A stretch of 64,000 bases of DNA, from NCBI GenBank assembly GCA_002347685.1, contig DDWS01000063.1, positions 1 through 64,000 on the forward strand, given 5' to 3'. Shown one piece after another: positions 42,253 to 52,200 of this stretch (the first letter of the stretch is position 1; each line of letters begins with the position of its first letter). This stretch comes from Syntrophaceae bacterium UBA2280 (GTDB taxonomy: Bacteria; Desulfobacterota; Syntrophia; Syntrophales; Smithellaceae). A program made the translations under genes and the position numbers. Below the pieces are notes generated by a model that was not told the origin of the DNA, ran no database searches, and saw only the letters and a list, made by a program, of their open reading frames with translations.

Positions 42253-43653
42253 GTGGCTGAATATAGTGACAGAAAAGACAGGACAATCACTACGAGGTGG
42301 CAGACAACTGGTGATTTGGCAAAATTTATTCTTTCTCATGATCTTAATCACCTGGATGATTGGGGTGGAAAAGAAGCGGTTCGGGAGATATTGCCTGAGC
42401 ACTTTCAGAAAAACTTCGATATGATCCAGACCGACCTGATAAACTGCCTCCTTGAAGAGAAGAATAAGCAAACGGCCATGGCATTTGCAGATAATATCTC
42501 GAGTTGGGGTGAATGGCTTCATGCTCAGCTGGATGAAGGGAAGAAGGTTGTGTACCATTATTTCATTCACACGATCGAACCCTTACTGGCCCTTGATTTT
42601 GCCCCCATATGCTTCGAGATCCTTTCAGGTTTGACATCAGCGCTCTATACTGATGGGTGTGAAGAAGGCATCGATGCCATTGAAGCCGAAGGATATCCCG
42701 ATCACCTCTGTTCTTCCAATAAGGGAGCGGCCGGGTATCTCCTAAAAGGATACATACCTCAGCCTTCATGCTTTTTAAAGGGAAGCGCCCCTTGCGATAC
42801 CAGCAATAGGATTTATGAATGGGCTGCTCATAAATATAAGGTGCCCCTCATTGTTATCGAAGCTCCCTATTACATGAATGAGCGTGCTCACAAGTTCCTG
42901 ACGGAAGAAATGAAGAGAATGATTGTAAAACTGGAAAAGATCGCAGGCAAAAAGCTGGAGCAGGACAAATTGAGGTATTATATCCAATTGAGTAACGAAG
43001 CTGTGGATTATGTTGCAAAGATCCAGGAGTTGAGAAAGATTGTTCCATGCCCAGATACGGGGTGGCACCGTCCTGCTGACACCATTTTTACGGCCCAGCT
43101 TGGAACACCGTTTGCCAGGGATTATTTCAAGGCCCTTTACGAGAATGTAAAAGAGCGTGTTGACAAGGGCCAGGGTGTAATACCCGAAGGCAAGAAAGAG
43201 AAACGACTGGCGTGGGGGTATACTTGGGAAGCCTTTGATCTGCCGTTTTTCAACTGGCTTGAAAATAAGCACGGTGCGATCTACACCGAAGATACACTCA
43301 CGTATTTTCCCATGGACACTGAGATGATTGATACGACCAATATGGAAACCATGTTGGCGGGGCTGGGACGAAGAATGATGCAGATGCCCATGGCCAGGCA
43401 GGTCATGTCTTTCTCAGACGTCTGGATAAAAGACTTTGTCGACATATCAAGGGCGTATAAAGTCGATGCCCTGGCAATAGGCGGTCATATGGCCTGCAAA
43501 CATTTCTGGGCGCTGAACAAGCTTCTATCCGACAAAGTAAAAGAAAAAACCGGTGTTCCTACCTTACGTTTCGAAATGGACATGATGGACAAGAGGTTCA
43601 CCAGCCCCGCTGAGTTGAGACGGATAATGGACGACTTTTTTGCAACTTTCTGA
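42253..43653 (+). CDS. Aryl-CoA reductase subunit (BcrB/BzdO-like)
   Basis: This encodes 466 residues from GTG 42253 after AGGAGG, 4 bases past the previous gene. It is a second HgdB-family protein, longer than the first. Conserved features include HLCSSNKGAAGYLLKGYIPQ and PSCFLKGSAPCDTSNRIYEW with likely cluster cysteines, and a C-terminal YKVDALAIGGHMACKHFWAL. This size and order (small subunit then large) fit the catalytic pair of class I benzoyl-CoA reductases. Alternatives are a radical 2-hydroxyacyl-CoA dehydratase or a related double-cubane reductase. Confidence 0.84.
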   Translation: MAEYSDRKDRTITTRWQTTGDLAKFILSHDLNHLDDWGGKEAVREILPEHFQKNFDMIQTDLINCLLEEKNKQTAMAFADNISSWGEWLHAQLDEGKKVVYHYFIHTIEPLLALDFAPICFEILSGLTSALYTDGCEEGIDAIEAEGYPDHLCSSNKGAAGYLLKGYIPQPSCFLKGSAPCDTSNRIYEWAAHKYKVPLIVIEAPYYMNERAHKFLTEEMKRMIVKLEKIAGKKLEQDKLRYYIQLSNEAVDYVAKIQELRKIVPCPDTGWHRPADTIFTAQLGTPFARDYFKALYENVKERVDKGQGVIPEGKKEKRLAWGYTWEAFDLPFFNWLENKHGAIYTEDTLTYFPMDTEMIDTTNMETMLAGLGRRMMQMPMARQVMSFSDVWIKDFVDISRAYKVDALAIGGHMACKHFWALNKLLSDKVKEKTGVPTLRFEMDMMDKRFTSPAELRRIMDDFFATF

Positions 43654-43695
43654 ACCTTTATCTGAAGACGTAGTTTATTAAGGGGGGAGAATTAA

Positions 43696-44478
43696 ATGTT
43701 GATACTTGGTTGTGATGTCGGTGCCATAGCCACAAAGACCGTGATCTTTGGAGACACTGGTATCGTGGCATACGATATAACCGTGAACAACGGCAACCTG
43801 AAAAAAGTTGTAGAGAAAAGCGTGGACACTGCGATTTCCAAGGCAGGTATGTTGCTGGAATGCATCGAAGTAAAGGCGGGTACAGGGATGGGTGAGCAGT
43901 ACATCCCCTTTGAGCACACCACGGAAGGCATTATCAAATGCCTTGCAGTGGCTGTCCATCGGATCCATCCTCATGCGCGAACTATTGTGGATATGGGGGG
44001 CTTGATAACCACCGTTATCAGTATCAGCGAGAAGGGGAAGGTGCTCGAGTACAGAACAAGCGATAAGTGCGCGTCAGGTTCCGGTTTTTTTCTGAAGCTT
44101 GCTGCACAGGCACTTGAATTGAACGTCGAAGATCTTGGGGATATTATTATTCCCTGTGGGGAAAGGGCCCATATGGGCACCCAGTGTGCAGTATTTGGTG
44201 AGAGTGAAATTGTCAGCCATATGAATGATGGGGAAGCGCCCGAGAAGATTGTTGCCGGGATCAACTACTCATTGGGCAGCTCTGTTGCCACGATGATCAA
44301 CAGGCTGGGCGGGATACAAGATATCGTCGCCACTGGTGGGGTTGCGAAAAACAAAAGCGTACTGCGTGCAATAGAGGAGATACTTGGCATGGAGGTGATT
44401 ACCCTTTCATCGATAGACGAACAGTTGGTTGGTGCACTCGGAGCAGCATTGTGTGCACAGCAGCGCATGCAGCAGTGA
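43696..44478 (+). CDS. BadF/HgdC-type ATPase subunit, atypical
   Basis: This 260-residue ASKHA-fold ATPase has phosphate-1 loop LGCDVGAIATKTVIF and two cluster cysteines (DKCASGSG at about 129 and GTQCAVFGES at about 158) expected to hold a bridging [4Fe-4S]. VATGGVAKN is the adenosine motif. The second phosphate motif reads VDMGGLITTV rather than the usual DIGGQDxK, so ATP hydrolysis may be altered. Proteins of this family push electrons at very low potential onto the catalytic pair. In Bcr-type enzymes two different ATPases form one module. Confidence 0.86.
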   Translation: MLILGCDVGAIATKTVIFGDTGIVAYDITVNNGNLKKVVEKSVDTAISKAGMLLECIEVKAGTGMGEQYIPFEHTTEGIIKCLAVAVHRIHPHARTIVDMGGLITTVISISEKGKVLEYRTSDKCASGSGFFLKLAAQALELNVEDLGDIIIPCGERAHMGTQCAVFGESEIVSHMNDGEAPEKIVAGINYSLGSSVATMINRLGGIQDIVATGGVAKNKSVLRAIEEILGMEVITLSSIDEQLVGALGAALCAQQRMQQ

Positions 44479-44493
44479 TAAGGAGGGATAGTA

Positions 44494-45336
44494 ATGATCT
44501 ATGTGGGTTGTGATGTTGGTTCCCTCTCAGGCGAAGCAGTGATCATCGAAGATGATTCTATTATTAAGTATGAGATTATACGTGTAAGGCCGAGACCTGA
44601 GCAGACCGCCTTCGAAGTGACGAAGAAGGCCCTTGCCGAAGCAAAGATGTCGTTTGATGACATAGATTATTGCGTGAGTACGGGCTATGGGAGAGAGAAG
44701 ATCCCCTTTTCAAAGGGCAGCATATCGGAGATCTCCTGCCATGGGAGGGGTGCGCAGTGGGCAAACCCGAGTGTCCGGACGATCATAGATATTGGCGGTC
44801 AGGATGCCAAGGTGATCAAGGTGGACAAGCTTGGCTATATGGTCGATTTTGTAATGAATGACAAATGCGCAGCCGGGACGGGTAGGTTTCTCGAGGGGAT
44901 GGCCAAGGTCCTGGGTGTCGATCTTGAGGATCTTGCAGCACTGTCTTCCGAAGCAGCCTCTCCTGTTGCCCTTACAAAAACATGTACCGTATTGGCCCAA
45001 TTTGAGGTCCTGTACATGCTCAATGACGGGATAGACCGGTCGAACATAGCTGCCGGGATCAACCGGGCAATGGCTGAGAGGATAAGTAAGCTTGTCAGGC
45101 GTGTCGGAATCAAGGAAGGGGTTGCCATAACAGGCGGTGTTGCGAAGAATTTCGCGGTTGTTCAGAGCCTGAGCGAAGTTCTTGGTCTGCAGTTTGTGAG
45201 CCTCGGGGAAGTTGACCCTCAGATTGTTGGAGCCTTGGGCGCAGCCCTATTTGCAAAGGAACGATGGCAAAAGGCTCGGCAGAGAGAGGCCACCCCGACC
45301 GGGGGAAACAAGGAGACAAAGAGCGTATATGTCTGA
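44494..45336 (+). CDS. BadF/HgdC-type ATPase subunit, canonical
   Basis: This 280-residue ATPase has all signature parts: VGCDVGSLSGEAVII, DIGGQDAKVIKVD, NDKCAAGTGRFLEGM with the first cluster Cys, KTCTVLAQFE with the second, and ITGGVAKN. It is paired with the atypical ATPase 16 bases upstream. Two unlike activators argue for a class I reductase (BcrAD/BzdPQ arrangement) over a 2-hydroxyacyl-CoA dehydratase, which uses one homodimeric activator. The ribosome site is AAGGAGGG. Confidence 0.88.
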   Translation: MIYVGCDVGSLSGEAVIIEDDSIIKYEIIRVRPRPEQTAFEVTKKALAEAKMSFDDIDYCVSTGYGREKIPFSKGSISEISCHGRGAQWANPSVRTIIDIGGQDAKVIKVDKLGYMVDFVMNDKCAAGTGRFLEGMAKVLGVDLEDLAALSSEAASPVALTKTCTVLAQFEVLYMLNDGIDRSNIAAGINRAMAERISKLVRRVGIKEGVAITGGVAKNFAVVQSLSEVLGLQFVSLGEVDPQIVGALGAALFAKERWQKARQREATPTGGNKETKSVYV

Positions 45337-45366
45337 GGGCGTCACATCTATGCAAAGGAGGAAAAA

Positions 45367-46158
45367 ATGTGCGAATGCTGCAACTCACACAAGAGACCCG
45401 TTAATGAAATCATCGCTGTTACTGGAAAAGGAGGAACCGGGAAGACCACGTTTGTTGCAGTTATGGCCAAGATATTGGCTTCCAAGGGTTTTAAGGTTCT
45501 TGCAGTGGATGCAGATCCCCCTATCAGTTTGACTTATGCCCTCGGGGCCACACCCTTAAAAACAATTGCCCAGATCCGGGCCAAGATGATCGAAGATCCG
45601 AATGAGAAAAAAAGGATCAAAGATCTGCCCATTGAAGATGTCATTGCGGATGAAGCGGTAATTGACCTTGACCAGTTGAGTCTGTTGATCATGGGTAAGT
45701 CGGAAGGACCAGGGTGCTTTTGTTCCATAAACGAGCTTTTGAAATATGGAATAAGCAAACTATCTAAGAATTTCGATTTCACCCTTATCGATTGTGAAGC
45801 CGGTATAGAACAGATAAACAGACAGGTTATCGACAGCATTAATAGGATGATCATGATCTCTGATACCTCTGCAAAAGGGCTGAGGACAGCCCTCCATCTG
45901 AACAATCTTGGTAATAGTTATGGGGTACAGGGGAACTATAAAAAAGGTCTTGTCATTAATAGGGCCGGGAAAAAAGAGATCCCGATCTTAGAGGAAAAAG
46001 TCAAAGAAATGAACATAGATATTATCGGCTTCATTCCCGAGGATCACAAAATAACAGAACACGATTTATTCGATAGGTCTATATTCGAACTCCCCAAAAA
46101 TGCACCCAGCTTTGTTGCCATCCATGGCATCCTTGAAAGGCAGGGTATATTAATCTGA
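45367..46158 (+). CDS. CooC/MinD-like metal-cluster maturation ATPase
   Basis: This 263-residue deviant Walker-A ATPase has GKGGTGKTT (20-28), VLAVDADPP (about 45-53) and TLIDCEAGIE. A C-x-C pair (Cys117 and Cys119 in GPGCFC) matches the metal-binding cysteines of CooC, which inserts nickel into carbon monoxide dehydrogenase. The N-terminus has an extra MCECCNSH. It ends the reductase operon, so it likely helps assemble or activate a metal cluster of the encoded reductase or AOR. That assignment is inference. Ribosome site AGGAGG. Confidence 0.85.
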   Translation: MCECCNSHKRPVNEIIAVTGKGGTGKTTFVAVMAKILASKGFKVLAVDADPPISLTYALGATPLKTIAQIRAKMIEDPNEKKRIKDLPIEDVIADEAVIDLDQLSLLIMGKSEGPGCFCSINELLKYGISKLSKNFDFTLIDCEAGIEQINRQVIDSINRMIMISDTSAKGLRTALHLNNLGNSYGVQGNYKKGLVINRAGKKEIPILEEKVKEMNIDIIGFIPEDHKITEHDLFDRSIFELPKNAPSFVAIHGILERQGILI

Positions 46159-46223
46159 TCCGGAGAGTCAAGATTGTTAAGAATAATAAGGTGGTCTGGG
46201 TTCTTAGGACAGGGAACAGGGCT

Positions 46224-46562
46224 TTATAAGTGGGAAGATGCCCTGGGTTCCAGCCACAATAGCCTTAGCGTGACGCTTTTCCGGGTTAGTTCCTTGCGGA
46301 TATATTCCGGCGACGGCATGCCACGCTGGCCTGCCAATGGCACCGAATCTGTCGGGAAAACATGCTGTTCCAGAATGCTGTCGTACCAATCGGCCGGCAA
46401 TGGCCAGGTCACACCCGACTGTTCGGCACGAAACAAATAGTCTCTGACCGTGCTACGGACAATGTTGCAGCTTTCGGCAATCTTTTTATTGGATAACTTC
46501 TTTTCTACTTTTAATCGCAGTACTTCTCTGATCGTTCGCATGGATAAACTTTCTGCCGCCAT
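46224..46562 (-). pseudogene. IS21-family transposase (IstA) fragment
   Basis: On the minus strand MAAESLSMRTIREVLRLKVE is followed by a helix-turn-helix (LSNKKIAESCNIVRSTVRDY) and IRKELTRKSVTLRLLWLE. This is the N-terminal part of IstA. It runs into unrelated sequence near 46226, so the transposase core is missing. Confidence 0.8.
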
Positions 46563-46816
46563 AACTGCCTCCCGGGGTTTTTTGTGTGACCTATAGCGGT
46601 TTTTTGTGGGTTTATCCAGCGTCCCTTATTCGCTTCCTGAGAGGTGGCGGAATGAATCGGAATCGGGTGGCGACTTGCGCCGGAATACTCAGCCGCGGTA
46701 ATCACCCAAAAATGCGATCTTGAGACTTCTCGAAAGAAAAACGTTAGTTTTTTAATGGGTTGAATTTACTTATAATGATAGTGAGAGTGACGAGCCGAGA
46801 TGGGACAGTGGCCTTC
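46563..46816. other. Intergenic, no gene seen
   Basis: This separates the IS21 remnant from the outer-membrane protein gene. I see no supported reading frame or strong repeat. Confidence 0.35.
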
Positions 46817-46819
46817 AGG

Positions 46820-47875
46820 TTAAAAGGTGAAAGAAACGGAAAGCGCCCCGAAGTGCTGTTTGCTCTTTTGCGTATCAAACTCATTGGTTCTGTACACGTG
46901 GGAGTATGTTATTTTTACTTGGTGGATAATGAGTCCCATGCCGCCGATCAAATCAGCGACGAATGGTTTTTTCGAAACGCTGTGAGAGTCCTTGAATGTG
47001 TTGCCATCCAGTAGAATATTTCGTGCCACAGCTTTGCCGTCTACCGCTAAAAAAAGGTGCAGGCCGAAGCGGTGGAAGGGGAGGAAGAAGCGGGGGTCCG
47101 AATCATCCAGCGAGGCGCTGCTATCGGATCCGGGCCGGATCAGATAGGTCCCGAAATCGTTGGGGATGTTCCAGCCCAGGCGTAGCTGGCCGCCCATATT
47201 AGTTCCGATATAGGCATTGCCTAAAGCCAGCCCCGCATGCGGGATGCAGTCCAGGCCCAGACCGTCTGCGTTTCTAATTTTCAGAATTTTCCACTTGCGC
47301 TCAAAATGCACATTGACGATGGGTTCGTCGTGCAGTTGGTTTGTCCAGCCCCGGGCGTCTGCCGAATCCGTCCAGTGGTGAACGGTTTTCTGGCAGTCCT
47401 CCGCATAGGAATGCGGTCCGATGATGCCGAAATTTAGCTCCAGAGTGTCCATCTGCAAAGCGCTCCTGCTGTGCAGTCCTATGCCCAGGTAGGTGATTCC
47501 GGCATACGGACGGTCGTCAGGGATCAGGGCGCTTTGTTCCTTATCATCGGGTGTGTAAATATTTTGTCCGAAAGACAAAGAGACCGTGTACCTGCGGCCC
47601 GGATGGTTGATCCAGGGCAAGCGTTTGATGCCCGTCTCCATCCAAACCGGTAAGAAACCTGCGTCCCGATAACTCAAAAGATCTCGCGACACCCAGGAAA
47701 TCTTGGAACCGTGGGTGTAGTAACGGTCGGTGTCTTGCAGAAAATCATTTTCCAGATAAACGGTCAGCGTATCCGAAGTTCGCGCTTTTACGTCCTGGGC
47801 CAAAGCCGGTTCGGGCGCGATGAGCAGTGCGAAGGCCAACGCGGTCAGAAGAAAAATATGGGTTTCATGATACAT
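46820..47875 (-). CDS. LpxR-like outer-membrane lipid A deacylase family protein
   Basis: This encodes about 351 residues from ATG 47875, with a signal peptide (FLLTALAFALLIAPEPALAQ). The N-terminal barrel strand LTVYLENDFLQDTDRYYTHG, then YTPDDKEQSALIPDDRPYAG and YLGIGLHSR fit the LpxR (DUF2219) family, where a conserved Asn, Asp, His and Arg near the N-terminus form the active site. LpxR removes 3'-acyl chains from lipid A in the outer membrane. The protein ends in Phe (VSFTF), as barrels do. An upstream in-frame extension to 48121 overlaps the phasin gene and is not favoured. Confidence 0.8.
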   Translation of the reverse strand: MYHETHIFLLTALAFALLIAPEPALAQDVKARTSDTLTVYLENDFLQDTDRYYTHGSKISWVSRDLLSYRDAGFLPVWMETGIKRLPWINHPGRRYTVSLSFGQNIYTPDDKEQSALIPDDRPYAGITYLGIGLHSRSALQMDTLELNFGIIGPHSYAEDCQKTVHHWTDSADARGWTNQLHDEPIVNVHFERKWKILKIRNADGLGLDCIPHAGLALGNAYIGTNMGGQLRLGWNIPNDFGTYLIRPGSDSSASLDDSDPRFFLPFHRFGLHLFLAVDGKAVARNILLDGNTFKDSHSVSKKPFVADLIGGMGLIIHQVKITYSHVYRTNEFDTQKSKQHFGALSVSFTF

Positions 47876-47951
47876 CGTTATTCCGGGCATCGGCTGACTA
47901 AACATTTGCACTGCGGTTTGCCACACAAGGCTGCAGGCCTGTTTTGCGGAC

Positions 47952-48284
47952 TTATTCTTCGCTTCCCATGTTTTCCTTCTTTGCGTCTCCTTTGTTGGTC
48001 TGACTCTGAATGTCTCCGGGCGTTCGGAGGGTAGAGACGTAATCCATGGCCCGTCGGTAGTTTTCGTCAGCGCTGGCTTTGAAGCATTCATAGTTTTTAT
48101 TGTATGCATGCAACCAGTCACTCATCGCTTTCTTGCCCGCTTCGGGCATCCAGCTGCTCTTTTCGAGAAATCTAAGAATATACTGTTCCGACTGGCTCTG
48201 AAAAAGTACAAGGGCTTTAAAGTTGTTGTCGAATGCTGCTTTATTGAATTCCATCATTTGTCTGAAAATCTGTTTCTGGTCCAT
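47952..48284 (-). CDS. Phasin-like protein
   Basis: This encodes 110 residues from ATG 48284 (ribosome site GGGAGG). The helical, amphipathic sequence (MDQKQIFRQMMEFNKAAFDN, then FQSQSEQYILRFLEKSSWMP) resembles phasins, which coat polyhydroxyalkanoate granules. The C-terminus is polar and disordered. No PHA synthase is in the window, so the role is only suggested. It lies between the LpxR-like gene and the enoyl-CoA hydratase gene. Confidence 0.6.
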   Translation of the reverse strand: MDQKQIFRQMMEFNKAAFDNNFKALVLFQSQSEQYILRFLEKSSWMPEAGKKAMSDWLHAYNKNYECFKASADENYRRAMDYVSTLRTPGDIQSQTNKGDAKKENMGSEE

Positions 48285-48383
48285 GTTGTCCTCCCATGTA
48301 AGTATTTTCCAATTTATGATCGCTTCGTTTTGATCCTCGGCAACTGTCGGGGCATCGGTCATTTCATACGCCATCGTGAACGG

Positions 48384-49193
48384 CTAATTTTTAAAATTTG
48401 GTTTTCTCTTTTCTTTTTGCGCTTTGATTCCTTCATCAGGATCATTGCCTCTCAGCACGGGCAAGGCAGTATCAATCTCCAGTTGCAAGGCCTGTTCAAC
48501 CGATAATCCCCGTGCCTGTCTGTTAATTTTGATAATGCCCTGTTGCGATTTCGGACCGAAACCGGCCAGCCTTTGAGCAATTCCCATGGCATGATCCAGA
48601 AGATATTCCCTGGGAAGAACTTCGTTTAAGAAGCCCCATTTCAGTAACGTATGAGAAGAATAAATGTTGCCCGTCAACAATATTTCCAAAGCCCGTGTAT
48701 TGCCGACAATGGCGGGCAAGTAGACATTCGCACCGCCCATGGCTTGAATCCCCAGCTTTGTTCCGCGCATCTGAAATTTCGAATCTGTGGATGCAATGCG
48801 CAGATCCGCGCCGATGGTCATTTCAAAACCGCTCGTGAGACACCAGCCATTCACGGCGGCAATAATCGGTTTCATCATATCTCTCTTTCGCAGGAGCGCT
48901 TTACTGTATCCGGCAAAACCGTTCTCTTCACTGAAAAGGAATATTTCTTCATCGGTTCGAAGCGGTTTTTGTCCGGTCAAAAGCGGGAGGCTGTCCGCTA
49001 AATCCATGCCTGAGCAAAAGATATCCGGTAAAGCGGAATGCAATACAACCGACCTGATCCGGTCGTCATTGCGGCATTCGTCCCAAGCATGACACAATTC
49101 CATAAGCACGCTCGATGAAAGCGCATTTTTTGTTTCCGGGACATTGAGTCCAACTTTGGCCACATGGCCTTCTTTAATAAAATCCACTCCCAT
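48384..49193 (-). CDS. Enoyl-CoA hydratase/isomerase family protein
   Basis: This 269-residue crotonase-fold protein has the oxyanion-hole segments ALPDIFCSGMDLAD (about 54-67) and IIAAVNGWCLTSGFEMTIGADLRIAS (about 109-134) and LGIQAMGGANVYLP (about 147-160). The crotonase Glu positions are not canonical (a Met-Gly-Gly replaces the usual E-x-G/P at the second site), so activity may differ from hydratase. It is the last gene of the efflux operon, 22 bases after the RND pump gene. Its link to efflux is unclear. Confidence 0.85.
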   Translation of the reverse strand: MGVDFIKEGHVAKVGLNVPETKNALSSSVLMELCHAWDECRNDDRIRSVVLHSALPDIFCSGMDLADSLPLLTGQKPLRTDEEIFLFSEENGFAGYSKALLRKRDMMKPIIAAVNGWCLTSGFEMTIGADLRIASTDSKFQMRGTKLGIQAMGGANVYLPAIVGNTRALEILLTGNIYSSHTLLKWGFLNEVLPREYLLDHAMGIAQRLAGFGPKSQQGIIKINRQARGLSVEQALQLEIDTALPVLRGNDPDEGIKAQKEKRKPNFKN

Positions 49194-49214
49194 TTGATTT
49201 GTTCCTTTCTTATT

Positions 49215-52200
49215 TTACAGATCTTTTTCGCCCGGCATGGCCTTATACCAGGCTGCATACATGACCGGCAGCACCAAAAGTGTCAGCACTGTTGCACCGA
49301 GCAGTCCGCCACCGATGGCTACGGCCATGGGCCCCCAGAAGACACTGTTAGCCAGCGGCACCATGGCCAGAATGGCCGCCGTAGCCGTGAGCATGATGGG
49401 ACGGAAACGAAGGATCGTGGCATTAATGATGGCGTTCCACAGCGATTGTCCGGCGGTGATTTGCCGGTCGATCTGATCGATAAGAATGACGGAGTTGCGC
49501 ATGATGATACCCGCCAGGGCCAGCATTCCCAGTTGCACGACAAACCCCATGGGGCGTCCCGTGACGAGCAATCCAACGCTCGCGCCGATGATGCCCAGCG
49601 GGGCCGTAAGCAGTGTCAAAATCACCTTGGGAATGCTCTGCAACTGAAACATGAGCAGTGTAATGATCACCAGAATCATGACCGGCACCGGTTGCATCAG
49701 CCAGGCCATGGCTTTTAGCCTCATTTCCGGTCCGCCGCCGATTTCGATGCTGTAACCCGGCGGCAGTGATTTACGATAGCTCTCCAGTTGCGCAAAAGCA
49801 TGGTTGGTGCGGTCAACTCCGGACGCACCGGTTATTGTATTGGCCTGGACGGTGATGGTTGGCTTCAAATGTCTGCGCCAGATCAGCCCTTCTTCGGCTT
49901 CCAGACTGATGGTTGCGATTTGATCCAGCGGAATATACCGGCCGCCCCCCAGGTGAATGTTGAGATCTTTTATCTTCGAAAGATCCTGCCGGTTTTTTGC
50001 ATCCGTCCGGAAAACGATGCTCACTGTTTTGTCTTTTTCCCGGAATTCGGCAATCGGCGCGCCGGACAGATAGGCCTGGAGGTTAAGTGCCAGTGTCTGG
50101 CTGTCAATACCCAGAGATCTGGCCTTGTCCTGATTGATGGCCAGACGCATGGCCTTGTTCTTTTCATTCCAGTTCAGATTGACATCTGTCAATTGCCGGT
50201 CTTTGATCATAACCTGGCTTACATGTTCTGCTATTTCACGAACCTTCTCGTGATTGTTGCCGGAAACCCTCAGCATGACCGGGTAACTGTCGGATGGCCC
50301 GAGCTGAATGATTTTGACATTGCCGCGCACATTGGGAAAATCGGAAGCCAAAAGCTGCTGGGATTTTTTGATCAATTCGGTGCGCGCTTCGAAATCTTTG
50401 GCGACGATGACAAATTGTGCGTAATTGGTGTCAGGCAGTGTAGGTTCGGCGGTGAGAACAAATCGGGGCGCCCCTTGCCCGACGTAGTAGGAGTAATGGG
50501 CAACATGATTGTCGCCATCGAAGTGCCGGGCGAACTTGAGGGCTTCCGTTTCCGTGGATTTAAGGGATGCCCCTTGAGGTAAACGCATTTCAACAACGAC
50601 TTCCGGTCGGGTGGATGCCGGGAAGAATTCCTGCGAGACCAGTCCCATGAGAAACAGAGAGCCGATGAAACTTACGAGAGTAATGACCAGGACGCGCCGA
50701 CGGTGGGTGAGGCACCAGGTCAGGACTGTCTTAAACCAGCGGTAAAACCGGGTGTCATAGATATCATGATCCTCGCCGCCATGGCCCGGTTTGATGTTGA
50801 TCAGAGCATGTCCTAAAAGGGGTGTGGCCGTGCCGGCAACGACCCAGGAAATGAGCAGTGCTATGGTGACCACGGAAAAGATAGCGCCGGTAAATTCCGC
50901 GGAGGCGCCTGCGGAAAAACCGACCGGAATGAAGCCGGCGCAGGTGATAAGCGCTCCCGTCAGGCGCGGATAGGCTGTGGACGTATAGGCATAACAGGCC
51001 GCATCAAAACGTTGCCAGCCCTGTTCGAGCTTGACGGTCATCATTTCGATGGCGATAATCGCATCATCAACCAAAAGGCCCAACGCGATTATCAGCGCGC
51101 CCAGGGAAATCTTGTGCAGGGGGATTCCGAGAATTTTCATAAAAATAAAAACGCCCATGATCACCAGCGGAATGGTGAAAGCAACAATGCTGCCGGAACG
51201 GGCCCCCAGACTTAAAAAACATACCAGCAAAACCACGCCGACGGCCAGCGCCAAGTGGAACAGGAATTCATTAATTGAATCTTTCACGATTTTGGGCTGA
51301 TTGGAAACGGTATTAATTTCCATGCCCAGAGGCAGATCTTTTTGAATTTCGGCAATCGTTTTGGTCAGATTTTTGCCCAGGGTCAGGATGTTTCCGCCTT
51401 CTTCCATCGATGCGGCAAGACCTACGGCCGGTTTTCCGTTGTAAAACATCCTGGCTTCGGGCGGTTCCGAATAACTGCGTTTAATCGTGGCGATATCTCC
51501 CAGTCGGAAAGACCGGCCGCCTGTGGAAATCGCCAGATTCCGGATGTCATCCATGTTTTCGAACATGCCGGTGACGCGCAAATGAACGTTATCCGAAGTG
51601 GTTTCCAGCATCCCGGAGGGCGACATTGCATTCTGGGCCTCGATGGCGCGCATAATGACGACCGGATCGATGTTCAACCTGGAAAGCTTGCTTGATTCAA
51701 TTTCGACGTATATCTTTTCGGACTGCACGCCGACCAGCTCAACCTTTTTAATGTTCGGCACCAGAAGCAGGCTGCGGCGAATGTTTTCCGCCCTTACCCG
51801 CAGTTCTTCATAGGAGAAGCCGTTACCGGTCAACGCATAGATATTGCCGAAGACGTCATCAAAACGGTCGTTAAAGAAAGGTCCGACAACCCCCTGAGGC
51901 AAGGTCCATTTTATGTCATTGACCATGTTGCGCACTTCCAGCCACGTCGGCCGAATTTTATGGGCGGAGACTGTTTCGTCCTTCAAAAAGACATAGATGA
52001 TGGATTGCCCCGGCGTGGAATAACTTTTCAGGTAGTCCAGCCCTGGTGTTTCCTGGAGTTTCTTCTCGATCTTGTCCGTGACCTGCTCTTCGACCTGCCT
52101 GGCTGTCGCACCCGGCCAGGCCACGGAAACAATCATGACGCGCATGGTGAAGTCCGGATCTTCCATTCGTCCGAGGTTCGGATAAGAGACGATGCCTGCC

